A DNA stretch of 64,000 nucleotides from Puccinia triticina (Eukaryota; Basidiomycota; Pucciniomycetes; Pucciniales; Pucciniaceae), in contig NC_070559.1 in assembly GCF_026914185.1 (NCBI RefSeq), positions 4,190,001 to 4,254,000 of the forward strand, written 5' to 3'. Position numbers and translations under genes: made by a program. Shown in pieces: positions 10,514 through 22,820 of the stretch; within the stretch, counting starts at the first letter, position 1, and each line of letters begins with the position of its first letter. The notes under the pieces were generated by a model, which searched no databases, was not told the DNA's origin, and saw only the letters and a list, made by a program, of their open reading frames with translations.

Positions 10514-11196
10514 GCTTTCTTCAACACGGAACATCCCAAGCTGTTTTTCTGTTTCTCTTTCTCTCAAGGGCTGTTAATATCAAAATGTGTAGCCATAGTT
10601 CCAAATATATCTTTCTATCCATCCAAATTCACCGAAATTGCTCCGCCGCTTTAAGATCTCAAAGTTACATATATGTCTGTTTCTGAGCCAATGTGAAATA
10701 TTGTTGACACCAAGATGCAACACAAGACTTGCTGTTGTCTACAAAGAGAACTCCGTCTGAGGAAAGACTAATACAGATTATCTCCAAGGCAGCCATCACT
10801 CATTATCAGAAAGATGCTCTCATTTTCTTGCCGGATGAATGGAGATTTGAGTCCTTGTGTCTATAGATGTTGCCTCTGAAAAATTGTAGCCCATCATCTC
10901 ATTTTCTCGCGAAGGGACCCCTCCGTCCGAAATGCCATGTATTACGTCACTTCCCAAGGCGAAAAGTAAGCCACTTACTCTCAGTAAGCCACTTACTCTC
11001 AGTAAGCCTGTCATCATAATCCGCTTGGAATCCGTTCATATAAGCATTAGCGGTCCTCATCCTGCATCGCACGGCAGACACACAGTCGAAGTCTGGGTTC
11101 GTTTCTATACAAGCCTTCGTTGGGAAATATTGGTCGCACTTGACCGCTCAAAACCCTTGCTTTCCGCTTCTTCCTGAGTAAAAGAACGCGCTACAA
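10514..11196. other. intergenic region
   Basis: No gene recognised. It contains a short tandem repeat near 10965-11008 (18-bp unit AGTAAGCCACTTACTCTC, about 2.4 copies) and a possible TATA-like ATATAAG near 11038 ahead of the next gene. Confidence 0.5.
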
Positions 11197-11940
11197 ATGC
11201 GTGACTTTCCAGTGTTGTTCGCCAAGGGGCTCCAGTTGACCTTGTCGACCGGGTTGGTAGCTTTGCTTTGGCTGGCTTCATTGGTAGTCGCAGCTGAAAG
11301 GGATCAGCTGATCTTCTTACCGACTAGAAATCCCGGGAGTGGGTCTTTACCATCGGTACCACTACCCGGCACAGACCATCCCAAGTTGATCTTGGCCTCC
11401 TTCGCCGGTCTCCTCCAGCAATGGCCGGACATCTATGCCGACAGCGGCCACTCGATCATTCCGGGTGTCGTCCCCCGGGGCACGTTGCTCTATCATAAAC
11501 CAATCATCAGACCCCTCCGCCTTCAGAGGGACTCGAATGGCTTGCCTTCAACCCCGAGGACAGAATATGTCATTCACGCTCACAGGCTCGGCCAAGTCGA
11601 TCTGTATACATACACAGCAACACGCGCTCTGTGTATCATCTATTTTGATGGCCAGAGCTCTTCCTTGGGCACACCTGGCTTCATGGACAGCCAAAGCGTG
11701 CTCATCCACGGCACCGTTCCCAGGCAGTTTGGAGATGATAGCCGGTACATCAAAGCAGAGTACAACCGTGCCCATGAGCTCTGCAAACTTGGAAAACAAT
11801 GGGGCTTCAAGGGCGTGGTACGGATGAATACTGTGGAACTACTCTTGGGGGAACAGAGCTTAGAGAGGGATGAGTGTGTGAAAATCTGCCTCTCAGGTTG
11901 GGAGAGTAATATGGGAAAAGAATAAGAGTGTGGGCTCTTG
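11197..11940 (+). pseudogene. conserved fungal protein with N-terminal hydrophobic segment, frameshifted and shortened
   Basis: The open frame of 242 codons begins with a hydrophobic segment (about residues 14-31), then motifs I associate with a family of uncharacterised fungal secreted or membrane proteins: ADSGHSIIPGVVPRGTLLYH, ATRALCIIYFDGQSSSLGT, AEYNRAHELCKLGKQWGF. Between the first two, from about 11495 to 11560, the family-like sequence (EGLEWLAFNPE) lies in a different frame, which needs a 1-base loss and a compensating gain. After GFKGVVRMNT the sequence diverges and ends early. The continuous ORF therefore encodes a scrambled stretch of about 20 residues. I call it a decaying gene; an assembly indel pair is the alternative. 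A TIR element (12072-12962) lies just downstream. Confidence 0.65.
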
Positions 11941-12071
11941 AAGAAAATTGTGGCTGATGAAGCATTGAGAATAATGCTTTCTAGACAAAATGATGGGAAA
12001 AGGAGTAGAGTCAGACTGGTTACTGGTATTCTACTATACAGGTAATTCTTTCAAGGTAAGTATATTTCTAA

Positions 12072-12962
12072 GGGGCCGGCTTTATGCACTCCAAATATTT
12101 ACTACATGCACTCCAAAAAAGGAGTGAACTTGTGTCTACTCCAATAAATGTTGTAGTGAACAAAGGTTCACTCCAAAAGTGGGTTGAATTGGAGTGTTTG
12201 GAATTGCACTCCCATATATATTTGGAGTGAACCTTTGTTCACTCCAAAAGTGGGCTAAATTGGAGTGTTCAGAAGTTCACTTCAATATTTATTGGAGTGA
12301 AAACTTGTGCACTCCAATCTTGAAACATACCAAGTTTCAAGATTGGAGTGCACTACTGTACACTCCAATAAATACTGGAGTGTACTACTGTACACACCAA
12401 CAAATACTGGAGTTTACACCTATTTTAAATACATCTATGCACTCCAATCAACTCCTCCAGATCAACAAAGTCATTCTTTGACCGTTGGAGACCCTGCCTC
12501 CCCCTACAGACAAACTTCCACCACACTCACATTCCTCTCCTTAAGACCAGGCCCCAAAGATTCCAGTGAGTCTGAGCCTATTTCTATGCTCTTTTTCAAT
12601 GGGAACTACTGGCCCCACTCTTTTGGAGTGCCCAGTGGTCCACACTCCAAAAGAAAACATGGAGTGGGTTGAAATCCACTCCACAGTTTGAGTGCCTAAT
12701 TTTATACTCCATTTTTTTGGAGTGCACAAGTTTTCACTCCAATAAATTTTGGAGTGAACTTCTGAACACTCAAATTTAGCCCAATTTTGGAGTGAACAAA
12801 GGTTCACTCCAAACATATATTGGAGTGAAATTCCAAACACTCCAATTCTGCCCACTTTTGGAGTGAACCTTTGCTCACTCCAACATTTATTGGAGTAGAC
12901 ACAAGTTCACTCCTTTTTTGGAGTGCATGTAGTAAATATTTGGAGTGCATAAAGCCAGCCCC
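12072..12962. mobile_element. long-TIR element with GGAGTGCAC motifs (9-bp TSD)
   Basis: An 891-bp element beginning GGGGCCGGCTTTATGC and ending with its near-perfect complement. It is flanked by an exact 9-bp direct repeat, TATTTCTAA (12063-12071 and 12963-12971). The inverted repeats are about 250 bp each and consist largely of CACTCC/GGAGTG motifs spaced by short AT-rich segments. The centre (about 12440-12600) has no recognisable gene. Long TIRs and a 9-bp duplication fit Mutator-like non-autonomous elements. It shares its terminal motif with the 5637-7535 element but not its terminal bases. Confidence 0.9.
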
Positions 12963-13499
12963 TATTTCTAATGATATCTAATGTTAAACTGTGACCAGAG
13001 ACAAGGAAGGTCTGATGGGGGACAAACAGAATGGGCCAAAAGGCTCTACATTTATAGTGAGGGGACAACAGGTGGTTCAGAGACAAAGACAAAGATGAGA
13101 AACAGGGTATAAAAGAGGGTACAAAAGCCTCCAACAGGGGGACAAGGCAACAAGGCAACAAGGCATCTACTACATGGCTTGAGATGACGTAAGAGGAAAC
13201 AATAACCATGGCGCATCAGCTGCCATGCATCTGAGAAAGAGTTACGCCTTGGTGGAATAAAGAGAAGTAAAATCTAGTGAACACTCAGGGTCCTTCCAAA
13301 TAGTCTGGCTCTGTTTGATGGTGGACTTTCTCCCACTTTGAACCTGATTTGGTACATATTTTACTGCCAATTGTGGATGACATTCCTTGAAGCTAGATAC
13401 TGAGATGTTGAGACGCCTTGTAGAGATGATGATAGAGTCTGATTCAATGTTTGTGTGCGCTTTGAGGTATAATTGATAGGCTGGAGGGTCAGGGTGTAA

Positions 13500-13612
13500 A
13501 TGGGTCGGGCCAACCCAAAACCAACCCAAGACCTGTTGGGTTTTGGGTTGGGTTTGGGCACATTCTTAAAGAAAATGACCTGACCCAAACCCAACCCAAC
13601 CCAACTTGTAAA
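13500..13612. repeat. CCCAAC/GGGTTG repeat cluster, locus 1
   Basis: Dense CCCAACCC and GGGTTGGGTTTGGG blocks in both orientations, ending with three CCCAA units. A similar cluster lies at 48390-48620. It is irregular and not a true telomeric array. Confidence 0.7.
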
Positions 13613-15401
13613 ATTGTTGCAATGGTGAAAAGCTGCGCTGCGCTACAAAAAGCGCCTGTTTTAGCGCAGCGCAGCGGGTGCCTGCTACGTGCCCGCCCCA
13701 AAAAGCTGTAGCGCAGCCATAAACCGCTGTGCTACGGCTAAATGTAGCTCACTTGCGCTATTTCCCCAGGTGAAAAAGCGCAAGCGCAGCGGGAAAAGCT
13801 GCGCTTTTGAGCTAATATAGCGCTGTGGTAGACACTTTAGTTCTGGATGGAAAAATTCAAAAATTTCTAGTTTACATATGTAGTGTTACATTACACCATC
13901 TTTTGATACACACACTCCCTTCAGTTTACATACACAGTTTTACAAAACTGCATGTATATATTACCCTTTTACATATATATGTGGCTGCGTGCCAACCAGC
14001 CAGCCTCATATGCAGCTGTGTAGCAACCACAAGCCACTTATTACAGTAACCCAGCCACCACAAGCCCCTTATTGCAGTAACCTAGCAACCACAGGCCACA
14101 TTAATAAAGCGGTATAATAACCATGGGGCTGTGCAAGTCACTCAAGCAGACTACACAGCAATACAGAAAGCTGTGCAGGTCACTTGAGAAGACTCCATAG
14201 CAACCAGAGGGCTGTGTAAGCCACACTTGTAACTAGATCACCAGCTAAATTTGCTCATGTATACACTGCCACACTGTACATAGCTGTATTTGCACAGCAT
14301 TTGTAAAGGAACACCAGCCAAAACCCCTCATGTACATAGACCACCAGCATAAATGCCTCACATTTTCCTATATAAGGAGAGGCTCTCTCCTCCTTTGTCC
14401 TCCATGGCATCAAATCAAGGAGATCATTCCCCCCACAAGATTCAAATAAATTGTAACCCTCACACTCTCCGCCACAAAATAAAATACTAGCTTTATATTT
14501 TGAAATACACAGTCCATTGTGAGCCACTTGTGAGAAAAGTATTCAACTACACTAGACCACTGTCTTCTTGCTTCCAGCCTAGCTGGGGGTGTTGTCAGTC
14601 TTTGTCTTTCAGAGAAGCAGGGGTTTCCCCACACATACTTCTCTAAATTCAGCCATAAGAGGTGCAAACTGCTTTTGGAGTCTCACAGCGCAGCGCAGCT
14701 GAAAAAAGCTTTTTTGCGCTAATGTTGAGCTACATGCACTTTTCTGCCACAAAAGTGCAATAGCGCAGCAGCTCTGATTTGTTTTGAGGCGGCAGCATAG
14801 CCCACAGTTGAGGTCTTGAATATGATGGATCCCAAGACCTCTGCTGTGCGCTGCGAGAGACTCCGGAGAGGGTGGCCGCTGGCTTTGCAAATACCCCTTG
14901 GCTCCTCCAATTCATACATCCCGCTGTGGTTTGTTGGAATTTCACTCGTTTCAGCTCTCCTAACCATTTCCTTTTTCTATGTCATAACACATGTTTCATG
15001 TCTCCTTGATTCTGTTTGACTTTTTTCTTATTCATTATGCTTGAATAACTCGCACCCACAAGTCAAACAATTTGTATCTAGTCTATTTAAAACACCTTAG
15101 ACTAGAAGCAAAGAAAATCATCAGTCCTGACCATCTTGATCCTTTGTGCGCACTTGAGCCCGCACTCTGTCTTATCTGCAAAGGCACTTAAGCCCCTTCA
15201 AGTGAGTTATTAGGTCTTATTTTTCAGACTTCTTGTCTGCTATCGGCTAAGCCAATCTTTTTCTCTCCGTCCGCTCCGATCGCATATGGTTGAAAATCCT
15301 TCATGGTTTGGTACCTCAAGTTCTACTTCCCTCCCCTTCCTCAGTCTGTCATCCCCATTATCTGTTCTTTCAGAGTTTTTACTTCTCAATTTTTTTTAGT
15401 T

Positions 15402-15757
15402 ATGGCTGCCAAAGACAAAGACCCCAGACAATCAACCTTTCCAGTGATCAACATCAATCAAACCTCAGAGAATCTTCCCTTATGCGCACCCCAATTACTT
15501 GCGACTATCTTGCTTGTCCTGCGAGCTCTGCTTTGGTCAAACAAACATTTTCTGGCGCAGCAAAGGTGTGCTCATCAGGTGGGTCTAGTCTTTTGGTCCA
15601 AACAATTGAGCACTGCATTAGCAGCCACATGTGGCTGCGAAACAATGTCAGGATGGAAGGCAAGTTTAAGGATTTTCAGAGACTTATTGATGTGGCGCTT
15701 AAGAACCCCAAATTTGGTGAGGCCGCAAACATGGCAAATCAAGGAACATCAAAATAG
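15402..15757 (+). pseudogene. degraded ORF within the GCGC region
   Basis: Begins MAAKDKDPRQSTFPVININQ in one frame, directly after a TTTTTTTAG that could be a splice acceptor. It appears to continue in the next frame as TCDYLACPASSALVKQTFSG through GKFKDFQRLIDVALKNPKFG. This suggests one frameshift in a former transposon protein. No domain recognised. Confidence 0.35.
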
Positions 15758-16060
15758 ATTATTGGGACGACTAGCTTGTTTAATATCTCCTCCATTATAT
15801 GTTCCCTCTCTAAAAATGTATTCCTTTTTCTCCATACTACCAAATCAACCATTAAAACAAAATAAAAAAGCTACTTCCTCCCTTCCCCCCAAAAAAGCGC
15901 AAAAAAGCGCAAAAAAGCGCTATAAAATAGCGTAGCCTGCTGTTTAAACGCTACTTCCTCCCTTCCCCCAATAAAAGCGCAAAAAAGCGCTATAAAAGCG
16001 CTATAAAATAGCGCAGCGCGCTATTTATAGCGGCAGCTTAGCGCTTTTATGGCTACAAAA

Positions 16061-16466
16061 AACGATGGGAAGTTACATACGTTACAATATCTAGAGGGAT
16101 TTTCGTAATGTAACTTCCCACCGTTACCAGATAACGCGTTACCGTTATCTGGCAACATTGCTCCTTGGGCCGGTGAGTAACGTAACAGAGGGTGTTTTCA
16201 CCCTCAATACCCGGAAAAATAACGGAGATAACGCGTCAACCGCGTTACCAGAGGTAAAAATGCCATAAAAGGGGGAAAAATCCCCTTTTTTGCACAGTTT
16301 ATCCTTCTATAATTGCAAGGGATGACGTAACGAGGCTAGGAAGAGAGGGAAAAAATTTAAAGAAAATGTAACGGAAGCTTTGCCGCCGTCATTGTAACAA
16401 TAACGGCAAGGATTCCGTTATGTTTTTGTTACACTACCGTTACGGGTAGCGTAACCTCCCATAGTT
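16061..16466. mobile_element. 406-bp GTAAC-rich MITE
   Basis: Ends AACGATGGGAAGTTAC and the complement of AACTATGGGAGGTTAC, flanked by GCTACAAAA (16052-16060) and GCTACAAAT (16467-16475), an 8-bp exact or 9-bp one-mismatch duplication. The interior is full of GTAAC/GTTAC motifs in both orientations and has no gene. It is inserted into the GCGC-motif region. Confidence 0.8.
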
Positions 16467-16976
16467 GCTACAAATAACGGCTAAAAAACAGAAAAGCTAC
16501 AAGCTTGGGCCAAAAAGCGCAAGTGTAGCCCAAAAATGCTATAAAAAAGCGCAGCGCATCCGGGCCAAAAAGCGCTGCGCTATCACCAGGAAAAATCAGT
16601 AGTCACTAGATGAAAACTGACATGACGCCTGCTCCAGTTGGCTATCCAGCCTCTAGTGCAATTTTCACCAGCTGCTCCTCAGCTTTGTCCCAGGCACAGC
16701 TGCTGCTCAGCCTTGGCCCAGGCCCAGCTACCCCTCAGTTTTGGAACAGGACAAGCCACTGCTCAGACTTTGCCTGAGCAAGAACAGGCGTTGAAAAACG
16801 CACGCCCGTCCCCCGGGGGCACCACGCCTGTGGGACCACACGCCCTTTATCAAGGGCATGCACGCCCCTGTATGGGCGTGCGAGGGCGTGCACGCCCCAA
16901 CACTGTGCCTGCTCGCCGGGAGCCCCTCGGCGGGAAGGTGCAAGTGTACAGATCCCACCTCGCCAAGAGCCTCTCA

Positions 16977-17055
16977 CACTATGAAAAAAACTTGAGAAAC
17001 CCCTGTCAGTTGACATGCGGCATACTTGAGTTCAGTCTCCATTTAAACAAGCCTC
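16977..17055. repeat. left-end fragment of the CACTG MITE family
   Basis: CACTATGAAAAAAACTTGAG, then GTCAGTTGACATGCGGCATACTTGAG, matches the first 60 bases of the element at 25455-25704 at most positions. No right end is present. Confidence 0.6.
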
Positions 17056-17284
17056 ATAAAAAATGAATCCTTCCTGGAATTTTTTGGAAGTTGCTTGGCA
17101 GTTTGAGCTAAGCAGTATGTTCAGACTCTGCTTAGCCACACCAGCCACCACACTAACTTTTTGCACAGTTAGTGTGGAGCTGCTCATCTGGCACAGCAGT
17201 AGCACCTAAATACATACAGGCACCCTTTCAAGCGGGAGGCATCCCTCCCTCCAACAGACAAGGCCGCATACACCCACCCGCGTG

Positions 17285-17795
17285 GACCAGGAGGAATCCC
17301 TCCTGGTCAACAACATAACACAACCCGGAGGAATCCCTCCTGCCCCTGGTCAACAAGGCAAGACAACAGTTGACCGGGCTGAATCCCTCCTGGTCGACAA
17401 CATAGCACAACTGTTGACCGGGCGGAATCCCTCCCAGTCAACAGTTATGTACAGCTGTCTGGACTGGGAGGACTCCCTCCCGGTCGACAACATCACACAA
17501 CTGTTGACCGGGCGCAATCCCTCCCGGTTGAAAACATAGCACAACTGTTGACCGGGCAGAATCCCTCCTGGTTGACAGTTATGTACAGCTGTCTGGACTG
17601 GGAGGACTCCCTTGCGGTAAACAACATCACTTAACTGTTGGCCGGGCGGAATCCCTCATGGTCAACAACATAGCGCAACTGTTGACCGGGCAAAATCCCT
17701 CCCAGTTGACAGTTATGTACAACTGTCTGGACTGGGAGGACTCCCTCCCGGTTGAAAACATCACACAACAGTTGACCGGGCGCAATCTGAAAGAA
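17285..17795. repeat. CTGTTGACCGGG minisatellite
   Basis: Imperfect tandem units containing CTGTTGACCGGGC[G/A][G/C]AATCCCTCC and CTGGACTGGGAGGACTCCC. The larger period is roughly 135 bp, with copies near 17410, 17545 and 17680. The many ORFs through it on both strands are by-products of the repeat. Confidence 0.85.
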
Positions 17796-17959
17796 GTCAA
17801 AGGACTAAGAGCAGAATGCTTGGCCGCTATCTCCTTAGTAGAAGATAGAAATAGGAAGAAAAAGAGATTCCTCAAGTGGTCTCTTGAGGGTCTGGGGACA
17901 TTAGAGTTGAACGTCAGATTAAGCGCAATACTCTCGCATCTGTTTCAGTTTAACTGAGT

Positions 17960-18690
17960 CTTAATTTGGTAGAGCGTTTAGCTTCCCGTTGTCCAGCTTG
18001 TTAAGCTTTGGCGAAACGGCGCAGAAGTCGTGCAACGTTGTCTGTTTAAGATCAACATAGCCGTAAGTCTTTTTGCACTTTTTGTTTCTTTCTGCCTAGT
18101 TTCTCTGACTCTTTAACTCACCTTTTTCCGTTTCTTCTCTTTGAGTAGATCCGGTGGTTTGTTCGGTCTTTTCCTGCGCGTCTTTGACTAGCAAGGAAGG
18201 AATGATGCAGTTAGCAAACAATCTCTACCGTCAAGCTGAGGAACACGCTTCTCACCTTTGGTGTTGGCTGTGATTCTCTTTGCTAGAGGTATCTGACAGG
18301 GATTTTCCACACTGTCTGTGCTCATCCCTCCTTACTATAAGACTGTCTTCCCCCCCTCACTTGTACCTCATGCAGAATTGATAGATAATTTTAGATACAG
18401 AAATTATAAGTGCCCATTCTAATCAACCCATTGCCATTGAACCATTGCCCATTGCTTTCCCCCCCCCTTCAACCATTGCTCCAACTCTCTTACCCTCAGT
18501 AGTCAGTAGTTAAGCTCATAGTACTAGCTCCTAAGATCAAGCAGAAATCAGCCACACCTTTTCTTCTTTTTTCTTAGTGTTACTCTCATCCCCTCAGCAT
18601 TAGTCAGGAAGGCAGCCTCATCAGCACCCTTGCATAGCTTACATTAGTACTATTGTTGCTATCCATTTCCTTTCCAAGCTCTATTCTCCC
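17960..18690. other. interval without recognised gene
   Basis: Pyrimidine-rich sequence between the minisatellite and the truncated Gypsy element. A stretch near 17970-18060 (TTGGTAGAGCG) looks faintly like a tRNA D-arm, but I could not fold a tRNA. Confidence 0.4.
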
Positions 18691-18694
18691 CTTT

Positions 18695-21067
18695 GAGTAG
18701 TTCCACAACGTCCAGGTCTACCTCGACGACATACTGATTTACTCGGCTAGTGAAGAAGAACATGTTAAACATGTAGAATCAGTTCTGTCAGTGCTTCGGC
18801 GCGAGGATTTGAAGTGCAGCGGCGCAAAATGCGCATTCGGCTTACGGGAAATCCAATATGTGGGCCACATCATTGGCTTCAACTCAATACGGCCGATGGA
18901 GGAGAAGCTGAGCTGTGTCCGTGAATGGCCGAGACCAAGAACGGTTTTCAATGTCCGGTCGTTTCTGGGGTTATGTGGCTTCTACAGGCGGTACGTCAAA
19001 GGTTTCGCCAAGATCGCCGCGCCGTTACATGATTTGACGGCAGGCGGAGTAACCAAACGGCAGCCGGTTGCGTGGTTGCCGAAGCAAGAATCAGCCTTTC
19101 AACAGCTGAAAGAAGCACTAGTAAGTGCACCTATCCTTTTGATACCTGACGTCCTGAAAAGGTTTGTTATGGAGACCGACGCGTCCAATTTCGCTGTCGG
19201 AGCGGTCCTGTTGCAAGACGGGGAGGATTCGTTGCTTCATCCCGTAGCGTTCAAATCGAGTAAGCTTAATAAAGCTCAGGTCAACTACCCCGCCCAAGAA
19301 CGGGAGTTATTAGCTATTATCCACGCGTGGAGGAAGTGGCACATCTACCTTGATGGAGCAGTAGAAACAACGGTAGTTTATACTGACCACGCGTCGCTGA
19401 CTTACCTAAAGACCCAAGTCCTGCCAACGAAGCGCCTGCTCAGGTGGATCGAAGAATTTGCCGAGATGGATATCAACATCCGGTACAAGAAGGGAGCCGA
19501 TAATGTGGTTCCCGACGCCCTCTCGCGTAGAAGCGACCTTGCGTTGCTAGAAGAAGTCACGGGAGAGCTTCATGAGTCCGACTGGCCCTTGATAATCCCG
19601 TACCTTTTAGAAGAAAAGGACTTACCAGACGGTATTCCAGAACGCCTAGTGATACGGGTGAAGGAAAACATCGACTTGTTTGAATACGATCCTAACGACG
19701 AGACCTTGATATATCTGGGCCGTCAAGGATTAGCAGAAAGGTCGCCGTTTGTTGCTTTCGCGCATTGGTTTTACCTATTGAGATCCGTCCACGACGATCT
19801 TGGCCATTGTGGCAGAGATTGTACCTTGCAAATCCTTCGGGGGCGAGGGTGGTGGCCTAAGAGATACGACGATGTACAGAGTTACATTCGTACGTGCGAG
19901 TCGTGCCAAATACACAAAAGACCGCATGCAAACCAAGAAACCGGCCTTCAAAAGCCGTTACCGGCGGTATTACCGTTCAAACGGTGGTCTTTGGATCTTA
20001 TTCAGATGCCGGAGAGCCACAAGAACCACTATAAGTGGATCCTCACTGCCATTGACCATTGCACGTCGTGGCCAGTAGCAGTTCCGCTGAAAGACGCATC
20101 AGCGGCAGAACTGGCGCAAGCTATCTTCGACCAGGTGATTACGCCTTTTGGAGCACCTCGCGAATTTCTCACAGATCGCGGCTCAAACTACTTGTCCGCA
20201 GGGTTTCAGAAATTCCTGGCTGCCGCCGGGATGAAACCAATTAAGACTTCCGGGTACCACCCACAAACCAATGGGAAGTCGGAAAGATTCAATGGAATCT
20301 TAGAAGCGGCTTTGTTCCGCATGAATAAGACCGGGGACCCTTCCAAATGGGAGGATGTCTTGCCGGCAGCTTTGTTTTCGGCTTGAATCCACGTTAGCGA
20401 TAGCAGTGGTTTCTCGCCGTTTGAGCTTCTCTATGGCGTAAAGCCTAGGTTGCCTCAAGATTGACGACGAATGATCGCCGCAGAACCGGCCCTTCCGGGA
20501 CACGAAGAATCAAAGGCACGCATTGAAGCGCTTAATAAGACCAGAACAACGGCCACAGGCAATTCAGCTGTGCGGGCGTTGCAGAACAAAGAGGCTTTCA
20601 ATGAGAAAACGTCGTTTGCCCGAGACCTGAAAAGTCTTGTAGAAGGGCAGTCCGTAAAGCTGCGCAATGAAAAACACACCAAGGGCCAACCGAGGTGGTT
20701 CGGACCTTTCACGGTCAAGAAAGTCCTCGAAAACAATGCTTACATTGTTGAAGACCATGAGGCGGTCGAGTACCCCAGGCCAGTTGATGGCAACAGTCTT
20801 AAGCCAGTGTACCTGCGTTCGTTGATCTCCAACGATATGTGGGCGGCCCCGCCCGCCATAGTACAGCGGGAGAAGCGAGCCGACGCCAGAGTGGCGAAAG
20901 CTTTACTAAAGAAAACAAGAGCTTTAACAAAAGCTAAGAATACGCCTTTGGCTTCGGCCGTTGCGCAAACTCAGAGTTCCGAGACTCACTTGGCCCGGGC
21001 ACCGGGAAGAAGACTCCGGCTTCGGCTGGGACCTCCGCCGGCAGGGTCCGGGACGGCCCCTGTCTAG
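18695..21067 (+). pseudogene. Ty3/Gypsy pol (RT end, RNase H, integrase), 5' truncated
   Basis: Starts within reverse transcriptase just before the catalytic motif VQVYLDDILIY. It continues through the RT thumb (VGHIIGFNSIRPMEEK), RNase H (METDASNFAVGAVLLQDG, YTDHASLTYL, VVPDALSRR), the integrase zinc-binding region (GHCGRDCTLQ, TCESCQIHKR) and the integrase core (WSLDLIQMPE, LTDRGSNYLS, HPQTNGKSERFNG). The C-terminal part has an SH3-like fold region (GQSVKLRNEKHTKGQPRWFG). The frame is kept throughout but broken by TGA at 20384-20386 and 20462-20464. Both stand where Arg is expected, so CGA-to-TGA changes are likely. Gag, protease and most of RT are missing upstream. Not functional. Confidence 0.93.
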
Positions 21068-21076
21068 GGGGGGGGA

Positions 21077-21439
21077 TGTTGTAGCCGTGCTACTATAGTA
21101 CGGGCGGGTTACCACCCGCCACGTAGTAGAGAGGCGGGAGGCCCCTGCGCCTCCCTTGCCTAGATTGGGTTAGACCCGGAGTTAGGCTATCACGCCTTCT
21201 TCTTTTCCTCGTTACAGCTGCCAGGAGTACCCCTGTATGGCTGTAGCCGATAGTCCCCCTGTATTCAGGGGTGGTTGTTGTTGTTTCCATTTCTCCTTTG
21301 AGGCGCCTATATTAGGCGCTCTCTCTTGTAGGGCTTTTTGCCCCAGTTCCTTTTTGCCTCTCAAAATCTAGAGTGCCATTTCTCGTCTTTTATCGCATCG
21401 CTCGTACCAGTCCCCCAGTTACTGTAGAGCCCCGCTACA
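21077..21439 (+). repeat. 3' LTR of the Gypsy element
   Basis: A polypurine tract (21067-21076) is followed by TGTTGTAGCCGTGC. The LTR probably ends at GCCCCGCTACA (about 21439), which complements the start (TGTAGC/GCTACA). That gives about 363 bp. The right boundary is an inference because no 5' LTR is in the window. Confidence 0.65.
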
Positions 21440-22820
21440 CCCGTTGAGCATTGTCCGCATGGTACGCTGCCATCTCATCTTCAGCTTCTTTTTTCTTTGC
21501 GAGTCAGTATTGCCTCTGTAGCCAAGTTTCTCGCGCAGGAAGTCGGGAAGAACGGTGGAATTTGTGTCTGTCGGATACCATGGCCAAGGCGAGGTTGAAG
21601 GAAGTGAAAGTCAAATGTAAAAATTTAATCAGAATTGTTTTGTGTTACAACGGATTGTATGTAGTATTTCCATAAAAGTACGTATTTGCATACAAGCTAG
21701 CACAGGTTTGGAGTGCCAGGTCCGGTGGAGCCAGGACTACGGACACAGAAATGGAGTCGAGGGATTTGGCAGGCGCACTCCGTGCAGCTCAAGCGGCTCT
21801 AAGCCGCCCGCCAAGTCGGAAAAGAGCATCTAAAAGGCGCCTTCCCAAGCATCTGGGAACTCGTCTTTCAGATGGCAGCTCTCCACTGCCATAGGTGGCG
21901 CGCCTCGGGTGTCGAGTAGTCATCGGGGGGTACTGGTTATGCGTGATTGGTTGCGCGGGCCTCGCGGCAGTCGCGCTCTGCGCTTTCTGGTGACATGTGC
22001 GTTCCTCCGATTCGGAGTACGAGTCTGTGACAGATCTTCGCGCCTGTGATCCCTTTCTAGCTGGTCCGATCCCGGCTTTTGATCTCCAGCAGCTTCCATG
22101 CCCCCTATCAACGATCCACGACTACTCTATTGATTTGGCTAGCGGTTCTTCAACTAGGTAAGTCGTCTCCTGTCATCTTCGTTTGGAGTTCTTCTTAATT
22201 CAAGCACAATCTTCAGAAGATTCGCCATCAATAGCTCCTCCTAGTGCGTCCACAAGAGAGAACTAATCATTGCTTCCTTTTCCCTTGTTACTTTGTTATG
22301 CCTCCGAATCAAAGAACCAACCGTATGCACATCGCATCTGAATGAAATCTTGCCATGTCTAGCGGAAACGATCCGGAATCGACTCCTGTTCTCCGCTTCC
22401 TTTGTATTTAAGAGCCTCGCCAAACTTGTCTGATTGTCCTTACTTGCCAATACTCTTTGAACTCCGTAGCCAGTACTTGATGCTCTTCGATCATTCCCAA
22501 CGATAGAATCTGTTTTGTTTGAAGCTGATCATAGTTTTCTTGTTTGGTTTTCTTCTCTAGAACAATGATTTTGGTTCGGAGTCGCGATATAAACTGCTGT
22601 CCCATTCTTGTTGATGCTTTTTAAATGTCTGAATTGTGATGAATGATGATAATAATATAGTTGTTTTTGAATTGCTGGTGGCAATTGGTTCCTCGTTCCT
22701 CCGCCAATCCAGTTCCGAATACAAAACACTTTATCCAGCGCTGTCTTCCGCGAGTTATTTCTAGTTGTCCAACCTGCATCAAGACAAGTTTGTATCCGAA
22801 AAAAAACTTTCAATTTTTAG
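21440..22820. other. interval without recognised gene
   Basis: Only short ORFs without recognisable domains on either strand, and no repeat with clear ends. Confidence 0.45.

Larger units (their letters stand above)
13617..16600. repeat. region with four GCGC/AGCGCTTTT motif clusters
   Basis: AGCGCAGCGC, AAAAAGCGC and TAGCGCTATAAAA motifs in both orientations cluster at 13630-13830, 14688-14780, 15895-16055 and 16500-16585. They resemble subterminal repeats of one or two old elements. TGGTGA near 13625 and TCACCA near 16592 could be ends, but no target duplication was found. A degraded ORF lies at 15402-15757 and a younger MITE at 16061-16466 is nested in the right part. Confidence 0.55.

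Noticed and set aside
13617..16600. Single 3-kb element bounded by TGGTGA/TCACCA
   Set aside because: Flanking bases do not match as a duplication and the inner clusters could belong to more than one element, so only a motif-rich region is annotated.
17285..17875. Repetitive-protein ORFs on both strands
   Set aside because: They follow from the minisatellite period and exist on both strands at once.
17968..18060. Possible tRNA gene
   Set aside because: A D-arm-like TTGGTAGAGCG is present, but no matching T arm or acceptor stem could be paired.
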